The notes: generated from the sequence alone by a model not told the origin. A stretch of DNA of 43,616 nucleotides from JACCTH01 sp050741915 (GCA_050741915.1 JBOGEX010000016.1:1-43616); one strand, 5' to 3'; positions 8,519-17,674 are shown, numbered from the stretch's first letter. Program-made: numbers and translations.

Positions 8519-9525
8519 CCGCTCCCACCTATTCCCGCGCCGACTTCCAGACCGACCAGGAGGTCCGCTGGTGTCCCGGCTGTGGCGACTACACGATCCT
8601 GGCTGCCGTGCAGGGCTTTATGGCCGGCATGGGAGTGCCACGGGAGAAGATCGTTTTCGTCTCCGGGATCGGATGTTCCTCGCGCTTTCCCTACTACATG
8701 AATACGTACGGGATGCATTCGATCCATGGCCGCGCTCCGGCCATCGCCTCGGGGATCGCCGCCACCCGTCAGGATCTCTCGGTCTGGGTAGTGACCGGCG
8801 ACGGTGACGCACTCTCGATTGGTGGCAACCACCTGATCCACGCCCTCCGCCGTAACTTCAACTTGAAGATTCTCTTGTTCAACAACCAGATCTATGGCTT
8901 GACTAAGGGCCAATACTCTCCAACTTCGGAGGTAGGGAAACAAACCAAATCGACACCAATGGGGTCGGTCGATTACCCGTTCAACCCCATCAGTCTCGCC
9001 CTCGGGGCCGAGGCGTCATTTGTCGCCCGGACGATCGACATGGACCGCACTCACACGACTGAGATCTTGAAGGCTGCCCAGGACCATCAAGGTACCGCCT
9101 TCATCGAGATTTACCAGAACTGCAACGTCTTCAACGACAAGGCTTTCGTCGCTCTCACCGGAAAGGACGAGCGCGCCATCAACCGGATCGACCTCGTGCA
9201 TGGAAAGCCGATCACTTTTGGCCCTTCAGGTGACAAGGGGGTGATCTTCGAGGATGGCCGGGCACAAATCGTCGACACCAGCTCAGTTGAATCGAGCCGC
9301 ATCCTCGTCCACGACCACAACCGGCCGGATCCGACGATCGCCTTTGCGCTCTCCCGGCTCTCCCATGGTCCTTACGGGCCGACCCCAGTGGGGATTTTTC
9401 GCAGCGTCCGCCGCCCCATGTACGAAACCGGGATGAATCAGCAGCTCGTCGACGCCCAGGGCAAGAAAGGACCAGGCGACCTCGCCCAGCTCATCTCCTC
9501 GGCCGGCACCTGGGAAGTCAAATAA
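8515..9525 (+). CDS. korB: 2-oxoacid (2-oxoglutarate):ferredoxin oxidoreductase, beta subunit
   Basis: 336-aa thiamine-diphosphate subunit. It has WCPGCGDY (Cys20, Cys23), a third Cys in SGIGCSSRFPYY, the TPP/Mg motif GDGDALSIGGNH and the NNQIYGLTKGQYSPTS stretch typical of KorB. It starts with a GTG that overlaps the korA stop (GTGA), so translation is coupled. The three cysteines agree with the single 4Fe-4S cluster usual in two-subunit enzymes. The 2-oxoglutarate preference is inferred from similarity to actinobacterial KorAB; pyruvate cannot be excluded. Confidence 0.93.
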   Translation: MTAPTYSRADFQTDQEVRWCPGCGDYTILAAVQGFMAGMGVPREKIVFVSGIGCSSRFPYYMNTYGMHSIHGRAPAIASGIAATRQDLSVWVVTGDGDALSIGGNHLIHALRRNFNLKILLFNNQIYGLTKGQYSPTSEVGKQTKSTPMGSVDYPFNPISLALGAEASFVARTIDMDRTHTTEILKAAQDHQGTAFIEIYQNCNVFNDKAFVALTGKDERAINRIDLVHGKPITFGPSGDKGVIFEDGRAQIVDTSSVESSRILVHDHNRPDPTIAFALSRLSHGPYGPTPVGIFRSVRRPMYETGMNQQLVDAQGKKGPGDLAQLISSAGTWEVK

Positions 9526-9528
9526 CCT

Positions 9529-9635
9529 TTTGTGAAGGTCCTCGCGGCTCGGGCCCGCGCAGACCTTCACAGCTTGGGTCGCGGGCAGCTTTGTGAAGGT
9601 CCTCGCGGCTCGGGCCCGCGCAGACCTTCACAGCT
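9529..9635. terminator. Tandem duplicated 46-bp hairpin between korB and the convergent phosphatase gene
   Basis: Two identical 46-nt copies (9529-9574 and 9590-9635) separated by 15 nt. Each has 10-bp arms TGTGAAGGTC and GACCTTCACA (9531-9540 with 9562-9571; 9592-9601 with 9623-9632) around a GC-rich inner region that is itself partly self-complementary. The second copy overlaps the stop of the minus-strand gene. The placement suggests a double bidirectional terminator. Confidence 0.75.
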
Positions 9636-10212
9636 AGCCGTCCGGCCCGACGTCGTTCCAGCGAATGATGGCGGGCGTATCCCTTTCGAATCCCAGGATC
9701 GAGAGCGATGCGGTCGACAGGACGAGATGGGCTCCGAGGCCGGGATCCTGCCCCAGCCAGCGTGCCGCCAGCACCCGAAGCGCGTGCCCGTGACCGAAAA
9801 CAGCCACATCACCCCCCACAGGTTTGATGCGCTCGATTACCCGGTCGCATCGCTTCCCCACTTGTTGAAGGCTCTCGCCGCCAACAATTTCGTGGGTCCA
9901 CACCGACCATCCGGGTATCTCCTGGCGGGTATCGACCGTTCGTTCACCTTCATAGATTCCGTAGTCCCATTCCCAAAGATCCGGATCGATGACGGCCGCT
10001 TGACCGAGGCCGGCGATGCTTGCGGTTTCGCGGGTTCGCGACGCCGGTGAAGTCAGTACCAGGTCGAAGTCAAACTCGGTCAGTCGTTGAGCAAGCTTCC
10101 TGGCTTCACCGCGCCCTTGTTCGGTCAGCGAAATGTCGGTGCGTCCCGTGTGTCGGTTTGTCATCGTCCATTCAGTTTGACCGTGCCTGATCAGCACCAC
10201 CCTCACCGCCAT
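9634..10212 (-). CDS. Histidine phosphatase family protein
   Basis: 192-aa phosphoglycerate-mutase-like phosphatase. It has the RHG motif LIRHGQTEW near the N-terminus, the second-His region FGHGHALRVLA, and LTSPASRTRETA between them. The ATG at 10212 was chosen because VRVVLIRHG is the normal family start; the longer frame upstream is the C-terminus of zwf. It overlaps the zwf stop by 1 nt (TAATG). As third gene after gnd and zwf it may dephosphorylate a sugar phosphate, but the substrate is not evident. Confidence 0.87.
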   Translation of the reverse strand: MAVRVVLIRHGQTEWTMTNRHTGRTDISLTEQGRGEARKLAQRLTEFDFDLVLTSPASRTRETASIAGLGQAAVIDPDLWEWDYGIYEGERTVDTRQEIPGWSVWTHEIVGGESLQQVGKRCDRVIERIKPVGGDVAVFGHGHALRVLAARWLGQDPGLGAHLVLSTASLSILGFERDTPAIIRWNDVGPDG

Positions 10213-11603
10213 TAGTCGGAGAGCTTTTCGCCCGCATGCCAATGACGGTTGTGCCCGACCAGGGAGGTGGCAGCAGGCGGTCCCCACGAGCCGACGTCAT
10301 ATGTCTCGGGGCGGCCCGGGTGGGCGATGGCCGCGTCGACGATCCGCCAGGCTTCCTCGACCGAGTCCTGCCGAGCGAAAAGTCGTTGGTCCCCCTCGAG
10401 GGCATCGCCTAGCAGCCGCTCGTATGCCTCCGGTCCCTCGATGCCGAGCTCCGTCTCAGTTTGAACGTCGAGGTCGACGTCGTGTGACACGATCCTTTCT
10501 CCCGGCCTTTTGGCCTGCAGACTCAGACCGATCAGGTAGTCGGGCTTCATTCGAAACTGCAGAGTGTTGGCATGTGGTATGCGACCGACATCCGCAAAGA
10601 GCATGTGAGGAGGCGACTTGAACTCGACCACCGCCTCGGTCAGGGTGGTCGCCAGTCCCTTCCCCGCCCGCACATAGAACGGCACGCCAGCCCATCGCCA
10701 GGAGTCGATCTCGATCTCGAGTGCGACGAAAGTTTCGGTGGTCGAGTCGGGCGCCACTCCCACCTCAGTGAGGTAACCGCGGTATTGGCCCCGGACGATC
10801 TGGTCGGGCTGGAACGTAGGGACGGCCTTTAGAACCTTGACGGTCTCGTCGCGGAGGGCGTCAGCTGCATCCGAGATCGGCGGCTCCATGGCCAAGAGAC
10901 TCACGACTTGCAGCAGGTGGTTCTGCACAACGTCCTTCAAAGTTCCCACCCCGTCATAAAACGAGCCCCGACCGTCGACTCCAAACGACTCCGCCAACGT
11001 GATCTGCACGTTGTCGATGTAGTGACGGTTCCAGACCGGTTCGAGGAGAGCATTGGCGAAGCGAAAGACGAGCAGATTGAGGACTGGCTCCTTCCCCAAG
11101 AAATGGTCGATACGAAAGATGGAACGCTCGTCGTAATGCTCGTGGAGAAGGGCGTTGAGCGCCCGGGCCGAAGCGAGGTCACGACCGAAGGGTTTCTCGA
11201 CCACGACCCGGCCGCGGTTTAGTCCGACCGAGGACAGTCCGGAGATAACGGTGGGAAACAACTGCGGTGGTATTGCCAGATAGGACACCGGCATTTCGCT
11301 CTTTCCGGCACACTCGGCCACCCGCCGATAGATGTCCGGGTCCTCGTACTTGCCGGCGACATAGTGGAGGCGGCCATACAAATCCTGAAGGACGTCTTCG
11401 TCGATCTTCTTCGCCGCGCTCTCAAGCGATTCTCGAGCTCGCTGGCGGAGGTCGGCATCGGTCCACTCGGAAGCGGCCACCCCGACGACGGGAATATCGA
11501 GCCGCCCGGCGGCGACGAGATCGTAAAGGGCCGGAAACAGCCTCTTTTTGGCCAGATCTCCGGAGATGCCAAAGAGAAGTAGAGAGTCTGCGGCCTCAGC
11601 CAC
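10212..11603 (-). CDS. zwf: Glucose-6-phosphate 1-dehydrogenase
   Basis: 463-aa enzyme for the first, NADPH-forming step of the oxidative pentose phosphate pathway. The N-terminal dinucleotide-binding motif is GISGDLAKKRLFPAL (from residue 12). The substrate motif RIDHFLGKE lies at 164-172, with EKPFGRD before it. The start is GTG at 11603, 8 nt inside the end of gnd, because the family motif begins about 11 residues later. The frame continues open for about 400 nt upstream, but that part is a shadow of gnd. Confidence 0.93.
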   Translation of the reverse strand: MAEAADSLLLFGISGDLAKKRLFPALYDLVAAGRLDIPVVGVAASEWTDADLRQRARESLESAAKKIDEDVLQDLYGRLHYVAGKYEDPDIYRRVAECAGKSEMPVSYLAIPPQLFPTVISGLSSVGLNRGRVVVEKPFGRDLASARALNALLHEHYDERSIFRIDHFLGKEPVLNLLVFRFANALLEPVWNRHYIDNVQITLAESFGVDGRGSFYDGVGTLKDVVQNHLLQVVSLLAMEPPISDAADALRDETVKVLKAVPTFQPDQIVRGQYRGYLTEVGVAPDSTTETFVALEIEIDSWRWAGVPFYVRAGKGLATTLTEAVVEFKSPPHMLFADVGRIPHANTLQFRMKPDYLIGLSLQAKRPGERIVSHDVDLDVQTETELGIEGPEAYERLLGDALEGDQRLFARQDSVEEAWRIVDAAIAHPGRPETYDVGSWGPPAATSLVGHNRHWHAGEKLSD

Positions 11604-12615
11604 CGGCCGGAACCTCGACGTGTCCTCCGAATTGCTTGCGCATCGCCGACAGAGCGCGGTCGGCAAAATCGCCTTCGTCCCGGGAGGCGAAGCGCTGGTG
11701 CAAGGCGGCGGCGATGACCGTGGCCGGGACTCCGAGATCAACGGCCGACTGCACCGTCCACCGCCCCTCCCCCGAGTCGGAGACATGACCCGTAAAATCG
11801 GAGAGGTCGGGATCGGCCGCCAACGCTTGAGCCGTGAGGTCCAAGAGCCACGAGGTGACCACACTCCCCCTCCTCCAGACCTCGGTGACGGCGGCGAGAT
11901 CCATCTCGTACTGATACCTCCAGGCGTCGCGGAGGGGTGCCGTCTCGGCGTCTTGTCGACGGTGGGCTGAGCCCAGATCGGCCCTTTCCAAGATGGCCAA
12001 TCCCTCGGCATAGGCGGCCATGATCCCGTATTCGACGCCGTTGTGAATCATCTTCACGAAATGCCCCGCGCCGGAAGGACCGCAGTGGAGATAGCCCATC
12101 TCCCCCGGACCTGGCTCGCCCGACTTGCCGGGGGTTCGAGTAGCGGCGTCGATCCCGGGAGCAAGTGTTCTCCAGATGGGATCGAGGCGGGCAACGGCGG
12201 CGGTGTCCCCACCGATCATCAGGCAGTAGCCGCGCTCCACTCCGTAAACCCCCCCGCTCGTTCCGATATCGAGGTATGTGATCTCTCGCTCGCCCAGCCG
12301 CGTGGCGCGGACGATGTCGTCTTCGAAGAAACTGTTGCCGCCATCGATAACGACGTCGCCTGGATCGAGTAACGGCACAATCTCATCGATAGTGGAGTCG
12401 ACGAACGCGGCCGGGATCATGATCCATACAGAACGCGGCGCTTCGAGCTGGCCGACGAATTCTTCGAGGGATCTCGCACCGATAGCCCCCTCCCCCGCGA
12501 GTTGAGAAACCGATTGCTGATTGAGGTCGTAAACCACGCAATCGTGTCCGGCGGCCATCAGGCGACGAACCAAATTGGCCCCCATCCGGCCCAGGCCGAT
12601 CATTCCGAGTTGCAT
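11596..12615 (-). CDS. gnd: 6-phosphogluconate dehydrogenase, decarboxylating (short type)
   Basis: About 339 aa, the short form rather than the roughly 470-aa form. It has the Rossmann motif GLGRMG near the N-terminus, VIDGGNSFFEDD and the substrate/catalytic stretch HCGPSGAGHFVKMIHNG. It produces ribulose 5-phosphate and NAD(P)H. The ATG at 12615 (MQLGMIGLG) is used; an in-frame TTG nine bases upstream is closer to the AAAGGGG ribosome binding site and could be the real start. It leads the gnd-zwf-phosphatase operon. Confidence 0.92.
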   Translation of the reverse strand: MQLGMIGLGRMGANLVRRLMAAGHDCVVYDLNQQSVSQLAGEGAIGARSLEEFVGQLEAPRSVWIMIPAAFVDSTIDEIVPLLDPGDVVIDGGNSFFEDDIVRATRLGEREITYLDIGTSGGVYGVERGYCLMIGGDTAAVARLDPIWRTLAPGIDAATRTPGKSGEPGPGEMGYLHCGPSGAGHFVKMIHNGVEYGIMAAYAEGLAILERADLGSAHRRQDAETAPLRDAWRYQYEMDLAAVTEVWRRGSVVTSWLLDLTAQALAADPDLSDFTGHVSDSGEGRWTVQSAVDLGVPATVIAAALHQRFASRDEGDFADRALSAMRKQFGGHVEVPAGG

Positions 12616-12697
12616 CGGCGTCAAGGTAGCCGGAGCCCCTTTCGTTCTCGCGACGCAGAGGGGCCGGTTTCCGACCGGTCTACGTCATAAAAACGGG

Positions 12698-13885
12698 CTA
12701 GGCGATCGTGCCCGGCTCTGCGGGCGTCTCCGAGGCGGGCTGGTACCAACTGAACATATAGTCAGGATTGGCGATGGTCTTGGCGAAGGTGCCGAGCCGA
12801 AGCGGCCGGAAGGTGTCGCACATGACAGCCAGCTCGTGTGTGCTGGTGGCGCCCAGCGCCTTCTCGGCCAAACCTGGCTGGGGACCGTGGGGAATCCCGT
12901 ATGGGTGGAGCGTGATCGATCCGACCTCGATCCCCTTGCGGCTCTCAAAGTTCCCCGAGACGTAATAAATCATCTCGTCCGACTGGAGGTTGGAGTGATT
13001 GTAAGGAATCGGCACCGCCTCCGAGTCCCACTCCAGGCGCCGTGGGCAAAAAGAGCAGATGACAAAGCCAGGTCCCTCGAAGGTCTGATGAGCCGGTGGC
13101 GGCTGATGAAGGCGTCCTGACTTGGGTTCGAAATCGGCGACGTTGAATGTCCACGGGTACACAAAACCATCCCAACCCACCACGTTGAAGGGGTGGTAGT
13201 CGAGCACGTACCTCTGGAGTCCGCCCCGAACTCGAACCGACACCACAAACTCGCCTTGCTCATCGTGTGTCTTCAGCTCGGTCGGACCATGCAGGTCGCG
13301 GTGGTAGTAGGGAGCATGCTCTCCCAAGTTGCCATAGGCGTTGCGGTAGCGCCGTGGAATCTCGATCTGGCCCGGGGAGACGAACACCAGGTATTTCTGA
13401 TCACCATCAGGTACGAGCCGGTAGGTGATGCCGCGAGGAATGACGATGTAGTCGCCCTGGCGGTAGGGCAGATCACCGAAGATGGTTTCGGCCACTCCGC
13501 CACCCTCATGGACGAAGATCACCTCGTCGCCCTCGCCATTGCGGTAATAGCCCGCTTGGGCCTCGTCGGGATGGCAGAACCAGATCTCGACGTCGTTGTT
13601 CCACATCAATAGTTGCCGGCCACTGACGAGATCGCCCTTGGCCGCCAGCTCGGCCGTAGAGAAGAGCAGGTGCTGGTGCTCCTCGGGTACCCATTCCTCC
13701 TTCGGGATCGGCTCGAAGCCACCCAGGGCCATCACTCGGCACGGAGTTTGCAGGTGATACAGGATCGAGTAGTTGCCGGAGAAACCCTCCATCCCCATGA
13801 CCTGCTCGGTCAGGAGACGGTCGTTGCGCCACATCTGGGTGTGGCGCTTGGGGGGTACGTCACCAAGCCGGAGATAGACAGACAT
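12698..13885 (-). CDS. hmgA: Homogentisate 1,2-dioxygenase
   Basis: 395-aa cupin dioxygenase that opens the ring of homogentisate to maleylacetoacetate in Tyr/Phe catabolism. The Fe ligands are visible in order as His297 (YNHSN), Glu304 (QSDEM) and His333 (YGIPHGP), matching the HxnE...H pattern of the human enzyme. It is shorter than the roughly 440-aa canonical proteins. No fumarylacetoacetase or isomerase gene is adjacent, so it stands apart from its pathway here. A related cupin substrate is possible. Confidence 0.85.
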   Translation of the reverse strand: MSVYLRLGDVPPKRHTQMWRNDRLLTEQVMGMEGFSGNYSILYHLQTPCRVMALGGFEPIPKEEWVPEEHQHLLFSTAELAAKGDLVSGRQLLMWNNDVEIWFCHPDEAQAGYYRNGEGDEVIFVHEGGGVAETIFGDLPYRQGDYIVIPRGITYRLVPDGDQKYLVFVSPGQIEIPRRYRNAYGNLGEHAPYYHRDLHGPTELKTHDEQGEFVVSVRVRGGLQRYVLDYHPFNVVGWDGFVYPWTFNVADFEPKSGRLHQPPPAHQTFEGPGFVICSFCPRRLEWDSEAVPIPYNHSNLQSDEMIYYVSGNFESRKGIEVGSITLHPYGIPHGPQPGLAEKALGATSTHELAVMCDTFRPLRLGTFAKTIANPDYMFSWYQPASETPAEPGTIA

Positions 13886-13913
13886 CGGTCTTCACCTTAT
13901 TCCAAGCTTTGAC

Positions 13914-13947
13914 GCATCAAACGCGCCCGCCAGGCCGCGTTTGATGC
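13914..13947. terminator. Strong hairpin between the VOC gene and hmgA
   Basis: Perfect 12-bp arms GCATCAAACGCG and CGCGTTTGATGC with a 10-nt loop. It lies 22 nt past the end of the VOC gene and 28 nt before the hmgA start, both on the minus strand, so it probably ends the upstream transcript. No long U-run follows. Confidence 0.65.
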
Positions 13948-13968
13948 ACCAAAACCGGGAGGTTGGGG

Positions 13969-14364
13969 TTATTCGGGGAGCATCTGCCAGAAGGTGAGCC
14001 AGTTGCCGAGGTGGTCCTCGACCGTGAACTCCCGTTGGCCCCAGGGCCGGTCGGCCACCGGATCGATGATCCGAAGATTCTCCTCCTGATATTGCTGGTA
14101 GAGACGGTCGACGTCGTCGGTCTCGAGATAGAGGGCGTTGGGCGACTGCTGGCCGATGCGGTTCTTGATGGCGGTGTTGTAGGTCTCGCCATAGAAGTCG
14201 CGGGTTCCTTCCAGCATGATCTCTAGCCCCTCAAAGGAGATGGCGATGTTGCCTTGGTTGACGTCACCTCGCTCAACTTTGAACCCGAGGCGATCTCGAT
14301 AGAAGCCAATCGCTTCGTCGAGATCGACGAACCTGATCGTGGGGGTTACCGGTGAGTGATCCAT
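13969..14364 (-). CDS. VOC (glyoxalase/bleomycin resistance) family protein
   Basis: 131-aa single-chain vicinal-oxygen-chelate protein with two beta-alpha-beta-beta-beta halves. The first half begins PTIRFVDLDEAIGFYRDRLGF. The second contains ALYLETDDVDRLYQQY and ends REFTVEDHLGNWLTFWQ, where the Glu/His of VEDHLGN sits at a usual metal position. The substrate is unknown; members range from glyoxalases to antibiotic-binding proteins. It lies near hmgA but is separated from it by a hairpin. Confidence 0.85.
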   Translation of the reverse strand: MDHSPVTPTIRFVDLDEAIGFYRDRLGFKVERGDVNQGNIAISFEGLEIMLEGTRDFYGETYNTAIKNRIGQQSPNALYLETDDVDRLYQQYQEENLRIIDPVADRPWGQREFTVEDHLGNWLTFWQMLPE

Positions 14365-14449
14365 CTGCTCCTGCCCTAGGTTGCTCCACCGAGAATTTTA
14401 CGACGCCGCCACGGTCCCGAGAGTTCCTTTTTCGGATTTTGCGGGTTGC

Positions 14450-15130
14450 TCAGAGATGCTTGGCCGCCTCCCGGTAGGTGAGGCCCGAAAGCTGCTGGCG
14501 ATGGAGGCGGAGGAAAGTCTGCACGGCGTCGGGATTGACGCGTGCGTACTCGCGCAGTGCCCAGCCGATCGCCTTGCGGATGAAGAATTCCTTTTCGTGC
14601 GCCTTCCGGAGACAGAAGTCGGAGAGCTGGGGCCAATTGGTCGATTCCTTGTGACCGTTGTGACAGATGATGGCCGCACGCCGGAGCCACATCACGGGGC
14701 TTTCGATCCACTGCTCGAGCACCGGACCCATCTGCTGACGGTGGTTGAGAACGACCCGACTCACGATCGGGCTGGCAAGTTCGTCGACCAAGTCCCACCA
14801 CGCCCCCTCCACTATCAATTGCTCAAAGAGCCCGATCTGCTCGAAGTCCACAAACCGCGAGAAGGTCCGGGCGTAGCCGATCGCCAGATACTTCTCTTCC
14901 CGGTGGGGCAAGCTCCACAATGCGAGAACGTTGCGGCGGTATTGGGCGGCGTCGCCAGGCGGGAACCGGCGTTTGAGCTCTCGAACGATCGGTACCCGCT
15001 CGGGTTTGGGCACGCCATAAAAGGGCATGTCCGTTTTCATGTAGGCCTGCATCGGCTTCGCTTTCTCGGGATCCTCCAGGGCCCCCAGCGCAGCCTGCAC
15101 ATAGGCAACGAGGGAACGGCTGCCTGTCAT
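14450..15130 (-). CDS. DNA alkylation repair protein (AlkD-like)
   Basis: 226-aa all-helical HEAT-like protein of the AlkC/AlkD DNA glycosylase superfamily. Family signatures are MKTDMPFYGVPKPERVPIV near the N-terminus, WWDLVDELASPIV mid-protein (Trp and Asp in the DNA-binding concave face) and FFIRKAIGWALREYARVNP near the C-terminus. It likely excises N3- or N7-alkylated purines. ATG is the start, with no strong ribosome binding site. The 190 bp upstream are non-coding on this strand. Confidence 0.87.
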   Translation of the reverse strand: MTGSRSLVAYVQAALGALEDPEKAKPMQAYMKTDMPFYGVPKPERVPIVRELKRRFPPGDAAQYRRNVLALWSLPHREEKYLAIGYARTFSRFVDFEQIGLFEQLIVEGAWWDLVDELASPIVSRVVLNHRQQMGPVLEQWIESPVMWLRRAAIICHNGHKESTNWPQLSDFCLRKAHEKEFFIRKAIGWALREYARVNPDAVQTFLRLHRQQLSGLTYREAAKHL

Positions 15131-15320
15131 GGGGAGGAAGGTACCGGGCTTGGATCGGCCCTTCCCGGGTTTGGTGTTGGTGTCGCCCGGGTACTTCCGA
15201 GGCGGAGGTAAGGAGACCTAATGCCGCAGCAAGCGTGGAGCCAGAAGCGAGAACGTCAGTATTAGCACCATCAAGGCAGGCTTGCTCGATCGAGGCGAGT
15301 CTGAGGACTCCGCATAAGAA

Positions 15321-15545
15321 ATGGCCGCTCGTACGGTGAACAAGACCCGGGCGCAAGAAGGCGAGGCCAAAGAGTTTTCGAAGTTGTCGCAGGAAGACAT
15401 TTCGTCGAGCCGCCGGGGAGGGCTCCGGTCGCATACCGGACCCGGCGGACGCACGCGTGACCAGCTTACGAGGAGGCCAGGGACAGGCGTCAAAGGCCCC
15501 TCGAAGATGACCAAGGCCGAACCGAAGAAGGCCGTCGACTCTTAA
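15321..15545 (+). CDS. Small basic hypothetical protein
   Basis: 74-aa ORF rich in Lys, Arg, Gly, Ser and Thr, with no hydrophobic segment, probably disordered. It begins at ATG with a GAGGA sequence 13 nt upstream and ends 9 nt before the CBS gene, whose ribosome binding site overlaps this gap; the two may be co-transcribed. I do not recognise a family. Composition alone could arise by chance in high-GC DNA, so it is uncertain. Confidence 0.45.
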   Translation: MAARTVNKTRAQEGEAKEFSKLSQEDISSSRRGGLRSHTGPGGRTRDQLTRRPGTGVKGPSKMTKAEPKKAVDS

Positions 15546-15554
15546 GGAGAAACC

Positions 15555-15977
15555 ATGGGACAGCAGATCTCAGAAGTGATGACCAAGAATCCATACGGCG
15601 TGGTGACCAGCGCCACGCTCAACGAGGCCGCCCGCATGATGCGTGACCAGGAGATCGGCGACGTCCTCGTCATGCGTGACGATGGAACCCTTTGCGGCTT
15701 GGTCACCGATCGAGACTTAGTCGTGAAGGGGTTGGCGGAAGGACTCGATCCCAGCTCGGCGACTGTAGAAGAAGTGTGTAACCACCATCCGGTCACGCTT
15801 TCCTCCGACCAACCCATCGACGAGGCGGTGTCGGTGATGCGTCAATACAACATCCGCCGGCTCCCGATCGTCGACGGCGAGAACCTCGTGGGAATCGTTT
15901 CCCTGGGTGACCTGGCGATGGAGAAGGACCCGTCCTCGGCGCTGGCCGACATCAGCAAGGCTCCCTCGAACAACTAG
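15555..15977 (+). CDS. CBS-domain pair protein
   Basis: 140-aa protein consisting of two CBS motifs: VMTKNPYGVVTSATLNEA...VLVMRDDGTLCGLVTDRDL, and VCNHHPVTLSSDQPIDEAV...RRLPIVDGENLVGIVSLGDLA. Such Bateman modules bind adenosine nucleotides and act as energy sensors. There is no fused effector domain. ATG with GGAGAAACC just upstream gives a confident start. The partner protein is unknown. Confidence 0.9.
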   Translation: MGQQISEVMTKNPYGVVTSATLNEAARMMRDQEIGDVLVMRDDGTLCGLVTDRDLVVKGLAEGLDPSSATVEEVCNHHPVTLSSDQPIDEAVSVMRQYNIRRLPIVDGENLVGIVSLGDLAMEKDPSSALADISKAPSNN

Positions 15978-16005
15978 CGCGCTCCCGCTCCCAGCGACCT
16001 CCCCC

Positions 16006-16043
16006 CTCCCCGCCTTCGGCGGTACTCCCCTCTGCGGGGGGAG
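16006..16043. terminator. GC-rich hairpins between convergent CBS and ABC-F genes
   Basis: Two adjacent stems: CCGCC/GGCGG around TTC (16010-16022), and CTCCCC/GGGGAG (16025-16030 with 16038-16043). Next to them GGGGGCTAGGGGGAGAAAC is partly repeated to 16079. This looks like a dispersed GC-rich palindromic repeat that also terminates both genes. Confidence 0.55.
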
Positions 16044-16075
16044 AAACTTGGGGGGCTAGGGGGAGAAACCGGGGG

Positions 16076-17674
16076 CTAGGCGAGGGCCACCAGGTCGAGC
16101 AGGGAGTCGTCGAAGTAATGGCTCTTTCCCTCCGGCATCAGGATGGCGCGTTCGGGCCCGAGCGAAGCGACAAAATCGGTGTCGTGGCTGACGAGGATGA
16201 TCGTGCCCTCATAGCGCTCGAGGGCAGTAAGCAACGCCTCCTTCGCCTGCGGATCGAGGTTGTTGGTGGGCTCGTCAAGCAACAAGACATTGGGGCGGGC
16301 CAGAACCACCATCGCCAGAGCAAGCTTGGTCTTCTCTCCTCCCGACAGGGTCGATGCGTCCTGATCGATCTTGTCGGCCAACAAGAAGTGACCGAGGAGG
16401 GTCCGCAACACCAGATCGGTCTGATCCGAGACCGAACGCACGTGGTCGAGCACCGTGACCCCCGGCCGTAGCTGCTCGTGCTCCTGGGCGTAATAGCCAA
16501 GGCTCGCCTTATGCCCGAGCTTGACCTCGCCCAGATCCGAGGGCTCCACCCCGGCCAGAATGCGCAGCAACGTCGTCTTTCCGGCGCCGTTGAGGCCGAT
16601 GATGATGAGCCGCTCCCCCCTCTCCACCGTCACGTCGACGTCCATAAACACCAGATTGTCTCCAAACGATTTCGCCAGGCCGGTGACAGAGAGCGGTATC
16701 ACCCCCGATGGGTCGGGCTGGGGGAAACGTACCGCCACCTTCTTCCCGCTCTTCTGCACCTCCACCAGGTCCGCCTTCATACGTTCGACCCGCGTCTCCC
16801 ATGCCCGCGCGGTCTTGGCCATCTTTTCGGTAGTGCCCTTGAAGCGTCGAATGTTGGCCTCGAGGCGCTCGATCGCCTCGTCCTGATGCCGGCGTTCTCG
16901 TTCTCGCTGTTGGCGCCGTTTCCTTCTTTCAACGATGAAACTCGAGTAATTGCCGCGGTAGGCCTCGAGGCGGGCGTGATCGAGGTCGAGCACCGAGGTG
17001 ATGGCAGAGTCGAGCAGAGGGAGGTCGTGGCTCACCATGAGCATCCCGCCCCGATAACCGGACAGGTAATCGACCAGCCAGGCTTTGGCGTCGAGGTCGA
17101 GGTGGTTGGTGGGCTCGTCGAGGAGCAGCGTTTCCGTTTCGGCAAAGAGGATGCGGGCGAGCTCAACTCGGCGCCGCTGGCCCCCGGACATGGTCGCTAC
17201 CGTCTGTTCCAATTCAGCCAGCCCGATGCCGAGGTTGGCGGCCACCTGTTTGGCCTCAGCCTCCGCTACATATCCACCCTTGGTGTCGAACTCGTCTTGG
17301 AGGCGGGCATGGCGGCGAATGGCTTCGTCGCGGGCAACCCCCTCGAGGCGTTCCATCTTCTTCCGGGTTTCTTCGATCCGGCGCAGCAGGGCCCCGATTT
17401 GACGAGCGGAGAGGATGCGCTCAAGAGCGCTCATGTCCGGCCGTTCCAGGTCTCCTAACACAGCCTCCTGCGAGAAGTAGCCGAGGTTGCCTGAGCGGAG
17501 GATCGACCCCGAGGTCGGAGAGTGGTACCCAGCCAGGGTCCGCATCAGCGTTGTCTTGCCGGCGCCGTTGCGGCCGACCAGACCGACTTTGTCTCCTGGT
17601 TGCAGGCTGAATGAGGCCCCGTCGACCAGGAGACGGGTGCCCACCTCGAGTCGAATATCACGGGCGACCAGCAT
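16076..17674 (-). CDS. ABC-F family ATP-binding protein
   Basis: 532-aa soluble protein with two ABC ATPase domains and no membrane segment. Walker A is GRNGAGKTTL in the first domain and GLNGAGKTTL in the second. Signature motifs are MSGGQRRRVELA and LSGGEKTKLALA, and Walker B is LLLDEPTNHLD and LLLDEPTNNLD. A basic linker (about 240-300) separates the domains. ABC-F proteins act on the ribosome, as translation factors or antibiotic protection factors. It is the last gene of the minus-strand run, 12 nt after the methyltransferase. Confidence 0.93.
   Translation of the reverse strand: MLVARDIRLEVGTRLLVDGASFSLQPGDKVGLVGRNGAGKTTLMRTLAGYHSPTSGSILRSGNLGYFSQEAVLGDLERPDMSALERILSARQIGALLRRIEETRKKMERLEGVARDEAIRRHARLQDEFDTKGGYVAEAEAKQVAANLGIGLAELEQTVATMSGGQRRRVELARILFAETETLLLDEPTNHLDLDAKAWLVDYLSGYRGGMLMVSHDLPLLDSAITSVLDLDHARLEAYRGNYSSFIVERRKRRQQRERERRHQDEAIERLEANIRRFKGTTEKMAKTARAWETRVERMKADLVEVQKSGKKVAVRFPQPDPSGVIPLSVTGLAKSFGDNLVFMDVDVTVERGERLIIIGLNGAGKTTLLRILAGVEPSDLGEVKLGHKASLGYYAQEHEQLRPGVTVLDHVRSVSDQTDLVLRTLLGHFLLADKIDQDASTLSGGEKTKLALAMVVLARPNVLLLDEPTNNLDPQAKEALLTALERYEGTIILVSHDTDFVASLGPERAILMPEGKSHYFDDSLLDLVALA

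Noticed and set aside
9531..9571. TGTGA and TCACA in the korB hairpins as a CRP site
   Set aside because: The half-sites are about 31 nt apart instead of 6 and form the arms of a terminator-like stem.
11604..12011. 136-codon N-terminal extension of zwf
   Set aside because: It lies in another frame of gnd and reads as Ser/Pro/Arg-rich shadow. The family N-terminus begins at 11603.
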